Assembly (NCBI RefSeq): GCF_028769735.1
Contig: NC_088172.1
Location: forward strand, 94,130,951-94,194,950
Direction of reading: 5' to 3'
Source: Zonotrichia leucophrys gambelii
Taxonomy: Eukaryota; Chordata; Aves; Passeriformes; Passerellidae
DNA: 64,000 nucleotides
Every line of letters starts with the position of its first letter. Position 1 is the first letter of the stretch. Both the position numbers and the translations under genes were made by a program. Under the pieces are notes generated by a model. The model was not told the DNA's origin and did not search any database. It saw only the letters and a program-made list of their open reading frames with translations. Of this stretch, positions 58,681-64,000 are shown piece after piece.

Positions 58681-61152
58681 CAGGTTCTGTGCGAGCGGAA
58701 ACTGGCTTTTGTTGGTGAGGGTTTGGATTGTGACAGGGCCCAAACAAAGAGTAAAAGGAACAAAGAAATAAAATAAACCTTGAAGAGAACCCGGTAAAGT
58801 CATGTTCCCGCCGTGGTGCCTGCCTCTGGATGGATGCTGTGTTCTAAATGTGGAGTTAAACGTGCTGAATTGTGGTAGACTTAAATGCTGAGAAAGCATT
58901 TTGATTAGCTTTGTGCCTAATCTATGAAATCAAGATAACTTTATATATAATTTACCACGTATATACGCACACAGACACTCTCCAAATCTTGTTATTGGTG
59001 GGCTTACATTCAGACAAATTTAGTAATAGGTGGGTTGTAATATATTGACATATGAATCATTTAACTTCAGTTGTGTTTCTTGGACTGGGGTCTTTTTTCC
59101 CCTCCTTAAAGTCTGGTGTGATGCTACATCTATGCAAGAAAAATTCAGCTGGCATTATCTTACGTCAGGAAACTTGAAGTAGTTTGAAGGTTGCTTGGTT
59201 TTTGTTTTTTTTTTTTTTTTTTTTTTCCCCTGGCAGGTGCCTACTCACATTTCCCAAGCTCTGCAGAAGGTAGCTGGAGCTCTGTGGTAGCAATTAGTGC
59301 AGCCCAGGGCTTGAGCTGGTGAATTTAGCCGGGTGCCAGGGTGTGTTATCTCTGAGCTCAGCCACGCTGCTGCAGCAGATCAGCTTCTGCTGGGGGCTCA
59401 CTTGTGTCCAGCTGTGCCACTTAACTTTTGTAGAACTAGAGAGGAGGTGGTGATTCTCACTTCGTGTGTTTGAGTTGCCTGAAATACATATAGGACTTTT
59501 CTGTGCTTTTGTTTGTTATCAGATGTGCCCATGAACTGATCAGTGCTGCTGTGCAATGTCTACACTTGCAGACTGTGGTGGAGATGCTGCCCTGCAGGTC
59601 CTGTAGGGAGCTGGAGGCACTTGCTCTGTATCAATCCAGGCTTGTGGCCCTGGGCACTCTCAGGGACTGAGAATAAAACTCAGTCTGGAATAAAACTTGG
59701 TTGATGTCTTTGTTGGGAGTGTCTGGACCAGAGGATGAAGTTGTGACCTGCTTTGGGTGCTGCTGCTGGGGCTGCTGTGGTGAAGGACCTCCTCAGGGAT
59801 ATTTCAGCCCAGAAGTAAGGTCTTTTTTGTCTAAAAGGGGCACCAGTTAAGGAGTGTGCTGCCTCAACAGCTCCAGCCCCCACAGAATTTCTGCTTGAGG
59901 AGCCTTTCAGTGTCCCCTGGAGAGCTCAGGATTGAGGGCACCAGCTTTGCCAGCAACTCTGTGTCAGGATGTGCCAGTCCAGTAAGTAATGGAGCAGCTA
60001 GAGGTGTGTGTAGTGGTCCTGCTGAAGCAGAAGTACTGCCTGGCAAGTGAGTGGAGTGCCTTGGAAACAAGACAGAGGCTTAGGGACATGTCAGGCTGAT
60101 TTTTGCCATCTTTATTAGTCACAGGCTCTGTTCCACTCAATGCAATAGGCTTGGGAACCTGACACGTTGAGCAAAAGCAAACTCTCCTGGTGAATGAGGT
60201 AGTTTGGCATCTGAAGATGCTCTGCATGGGTATGGTGCAAACTGGTGAGAAAGCCACGTGGTTCTCATGCAGAGCTGTTGGTTCCCATAACAGCAGCAGA
60301 GGTTTTCATGTTGGTTTCACTGGGTTGTAATTCCACCTTCCTGCTCTGTCAATTCCACCTTGCCTACTCATTATTGGGGTTAAAAGGAGCTGGTATTTAC
60401 AAGAGGAAGTACCCCAGGCTCTCAGAAGACTTTTTCCGTGTGCAGGTTTGTGATACCTTATCAGAAAGAGCTGCACGGAGGGATTATAGCCAGCGAGGTG
60501 GCAGAAAGGATGGGCTTTGGGAGGAGTGATAGTGTGCCCACAGCCACTGCTGCCATGCACCTCTTGATGCTGTTCCCTGCTCTGGGATAGTCTTACTGCA
60601 CTGATGTGGTGCTAAACAACCTTGGATGGAAATGGATGGAAAGCAGCCTCTATTCCCCATTAGTAAATGGCTGTCAGCAGTCCCGATGAATGCTCACAAC
60701 CTTTTAGCAACTTCTGGGTTATTCCCTTTGGCTCCTTGAGCATTTGCTGTTCCTCCCCTCATGGTAAATGAGTGCATTTTGTGTAAGGATGTCACTGCAC
60801 TGATGGTAACTTTTCCTGAGGGAAGTGGATGGAGGCAGTGAGTGCCCATCCCGGTGTGTGTGTGCTGCTGCTCCACCACTGAAACGGTGTTGGGCAACTT
60901 CCTGCAGCTCGGGGTGACTCATGGTGGAGCCCAGCTCTGCTCTCAACAAGTGCTTGCTTGCAAACCATGTCCGCATGGGGAGGCTCCCTTTGCCTGCATC
61001 TGGACTCTTTCCAGATCCAGTGGCTGCCAGAGGACACAAGAGACCTCTGGGATGCTGCTTCACATTTTTCCTGGCTCAGTCTTTATGTGTGATAGGTGTG
61101 TGTTTGTTCCCTGGCACGTTGCACCTGCTGATTTGGGGATGGTGCTGGGTGA
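58681..61152. other. Presumed first-intron sequence
   Basis: After the island the composition returns to ordinary, and no exon with good acceptor, frame and donor was recognised. A T run lies at 59,205-59,226. Confidence 0.45.
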
Positions 61153-61566
61153 TGGTGAGCTCTCACATCCTCACCATGCTGGCTGAAGACACCAGTTCCA
61201 TGAGCTCTCCATCTCATCCTCACCATGCTGGCTGAAGACACCAGTTCCATGAGCTCTCCATCTCATCCTCACCGTGCTGGGTAAAGGCACCAGTTCCATG
61301 AGCTCTCCATCTCATCCTTACCACATGGGTAAAGGCACCAGTTCCATGAGCTCTCCATCTCATCCTCACCATGCTTGTTATAGGCACCAGTTCCATGAGC
61401 TCTCCATCTCATCCTCACCATGCTGGGTAAAGGCACCAGTTCCATGAGCTCTCCATCTCCTCACCATGCTGGGTAAAGGCACCAGTTCCATGAGCTCTCC
61501 ATCTCCTCCTCACCACGCACCAGTTCCATGAGCTCTCCGTGTCACTATACTGGGTAAAGGCACACA
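61153..61566. repeat. Eight-copy minisatellite, basic unit 49 bp
   Basis: The word CACCAGTTCCATGAGCTCTC starts at 61,190, 61,239, 61,288, 61,336, 61,385, 61,434, 61,480 and 61,518. Spacing is 49, 49, 48, 49, 49, 46 and 38 bases. The variable half of each unit reads like CATCTCATCCTCACCATGCTGGGTAAAGG, and the final copies have lost parts of it. A partial unit precedes the first complete one. Internal gradients (GGCTGAAGA in early copies, GGGTAAAGG in later ones) show ordered expansion. Confidence 0.96.
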
Positions 61567-64000
61567 GTGATGTTCTGTGGTGCTTCCAAAATACAATTTA
61601 GGTCAGCAAGAAGAGACAGCTCGCAGTGCTTGGGTAATAAATTACATGGAATGGAAGAACTACTGCCTGATGCCAGCCAGCATCTTTATGACCCCTGGTA
61701 CTCTACCTGCTCCCTGTAAAACATTATGGCTGTGGGAGCACGAGGCTTGGATCACTCCAGCTGGGAGGGTGCTCAGTGCTGGCCTGTGTGGTCAGCAGCT
61801 GGGAAACATGGCAGCTGTGTTTGGGGCAGGAATACCCATTTTATTGAGTGGTTGCTCAGGGGCACCAGGACCTGTAATTTGTGCAGATAGGAATACTTAC
61901 ACTGAAAGTCAATGATGTGAATTTTGACTTTTTTTTTTCTTTGCTGAGTGCATTCAAAATGTTTTCTTGAAACAGTAGTGCTCCCTACTTTTTCCTCAAG
62001 GGTTGGAGAATGTTAGGGACTCCATTAAATTGACTTCTGCAGGCATCATCACCCACCCCTGCTCTTCTGCACACTCAGTCTTGGTGTCTTCTCTCAGGTC
62101 ATTTTCAGTGCATTCCTACCTTGCAGTTTGTCACTACTTTTAGTTTCCCAGTTTAGGTGTGATCCCGTGCTTTCTTTTCAGCAGTGTCATTGGGTTTTGT
62201 TGTGCTAAGATTTGGGGCAAGTACGTGGTTGCCTAAAAGCTGAGTACTGGTATGAAGAGACCTCAGCACCTGGAGAAGTTTCATGAAATAGAGCTGGAGG
62301 ACTGGGAACTGGGAAGCTTCCTGCTAAGCAGCATCCTCTCATCATCCCTTGTCCCCTGGTGAGTGAGGATCATCCCCAGACCAGTTATTAGCCAGTCTGG
62401 TTTGGTTTAGGGATGTAGACTAGTCAAAAGTAGGAGGGTTTTTTGTTTGCTTTCTTCTTTGTGTAAACAGGAAGCCAAATTCCACACTGGTGGAATAAAA
62501 TTAAAAGCAGGTAGGCCAGGGAGGTCAGCCCAGTGAAGAGTATTGCTTTCCCTTCCCTGGGCTCTGGAGGAAATCTTGGACTTTGTGAGCAGGAGCTGGG
62601 AAGCAGCAAGTGGGGACAGCTTTGCAGTCACCAAGTTGTCCTGGTAATGTGGTTTTGTGATACAGCTCCAGCGGGGCTTTCCAGTTAAATCTTGCAGAAG
62701 GGTCACTTGGGGTGAAGCTTCAGGTTGTTGCTTTTACACTGGAAATCAGGAGTTTTGGTACTTTAAAGGCAGAAAAGCTGGGTGGAAAAGATAGTTTTAT
62801 GCTTTCTAGCATTGGTAAATTGGTACTGACACCAGCTGAAATGTAGCTGTGTTCATTTCTGTTTCAAGAGGATGGTAGGGAAACACACAGAAAGGTTACC
62901 CTGGAAAGGGAATAAGCATCAGAATTATTCTGCAAGTCATTTGCTCAAATGGCTCACTTGTGAACATGTCAGTGGTTTACATTTTTTTTTTTTTTGCATT
63001 TTAGTCCACTAAGCAAGCACAGTATTGAATTTGAGGAGAATGACCCATAAGCATCTCTTGAAAAGCTATTGGCTGTAAAGCATTTTCCTTGAAAGCACTT
63101 ATTTCCCTCCTCGCCCCTATTTGTGTCTTACCAAAGATTTTTCTTAATGGTTAAATTTCACTGCTTGTTTGGGTTTCTTATTTTTTAATATAATTTTCAT
63201 GTCCCAATTTCTCTGCTATACTGTTATTATGTGCATGTTTTAAATCTGAGGCGCGGGGAGCCAGGTCCAACAGTGACTGCAGCCTTTGGAAAAGCTTCAC
63301 ATTTGCAAAGTGGAATAAATGTCCCAGAGACTCTGGGTCATGTACAGGGTCTGAATTGGGATCTGGGCATGTCTGAGCACACATACCATCTTCCTTTCAG
63401 ATATTTGTTTCAAACACAAACCACTTATGTGTGTGCATATGTGTGTATTTAATTTTAAAAATGCAAGCTTTCATGAAAAAAGTTGGATGAAATCTTCCTC
63501 TTGCTCCCTGCCCTTTCGAGTTCTATGGCAAGGGTTTGTTTAATCCCTTCCCTGTTGCAGGATTTCTTAACTTTCCTTAATATTGAACTTTTGAATTGGT
63601 TTTTGTTACTTTTTTTTCCCCACCCTGCCTTTAATTATATCACAGAGTGTGGGAGAACACTGACATGAGAGTCTTGGAAGTATTTCTGCAAATTCCTGGA
63701 AAACCTCTCTTCCTTTTTGAGCCCATCAATGCCAAGGTTCAAATGAAGCCCCTGAGCTTCTGGCTTGTCCAGTTCTTTGGTTGATGGGTTTTATTTTCAG
63801 TCTGGATTTGAGAAGGTGATAAGTGCCCTTTTTAATGTTTTTTTAAACCCATTATTTTTAATTTTCCTCAGCTTTGCAAGCCGGGAGGAGCAGGAAGGGC
63901 CCTGCCTGCTGCAGGTGCTGCCCCTGGGAGCATCTCTGCGTGTCCTTTGTCACCCAGGGGTTCATCTCTTCCACAGACACTGGGTCCCAGCTTGCTGAAA
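61567..64000. other. Presumed intron sequence to the window end
   Basis: No exon was recognised. T runs lie at about 61,931-61,940 and 62,981-62,995. The last 120 bases are GC-richer and contain an open frame (63,765-63,998), but no flanking acceptor and donor pair can be defended before the window ends. Confidence 0.45.

Noticed and set aside
61190..61566. Regularly spaced repeats resembling a CRISPR array
   Set aside because: The whole unit, including the 'spacer', is repeated in near-identical form, and the genome is vertebrate. It is a minisatellite.

Overview
This is a vertebrate, almost certainly avian and probably passerine, genomic window. It is about 57 kb of gene-poor, repeat-marked DNA followed by one CpG-island promoter and the start of what looks like a long first intron. 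The bird assignment rests on many scraps of the CR1 LINE, including the typical reverse-oriented 3' end at 24,874 and the 3' end on the + strand near 8,397. It also rests on endogenous-retrovirus LTRs that I recognise from songbird genomes by memory, not by a search. No primate- or rodent-type SINEs, tRNA genes, rRNA or CRISPR arrays were seen.

Layout. Positions 1-7,280 are unique-looking DNA with a six-copy 23-bp minisatellite (4,091-4,226) and a moderately CpG-rich patch (5,830-6,350). Positions 7,283-8,860 are a repeat cluster: a probable LTR-type repeat and two head-to-tail CR1 fragments. Positions 8,861-15,110 are featureless apart from homopolymer runs. At 15,111-15,373 there is a 263-nt uninterrupted purine tract based on GAAA. 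An old CR1 fragment and an ERV LTR lie at 17,150-18,234. They are followed by a CpG-rich patch with a CTCF-like motif and a 558-bp GGGAT-type satellite (18,774-19,331). Between 21,989 and 36,053 there are two related solo LTRs with their own 6-bp target-site duplications, a third copy fused into a CR1 fragment, a further probable LTR, and a striking 19-bp-arm inverted repeat (28,910-28,955). Positions 36,054-57,480 hold a CR1 fragment, microsatellites, an ERVL-like LTR (50,600-51,206) and otherwise unassigned sequence.

The only credible gene signal is at 57,480-58,680. It is a dense CpG island containing a short upstream reading frame with a strong initiation context. The stop codon of that frame overlaps the ATG of a second frame as ATGA, nine bases before a near-consensus splice donor. 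I infer exon 1 of a plus-strand gene whose remaining exons lie beyond 64,000. I could not identify the gene. The putative intron carries an eight-copy minisatellite with a basic 49-bp unit (61,153-61,566).

No protein-coding gene can be read in full. The longest open frames in the window are by-products of simple repeats or of high GC content and should not be annotated as proteins.
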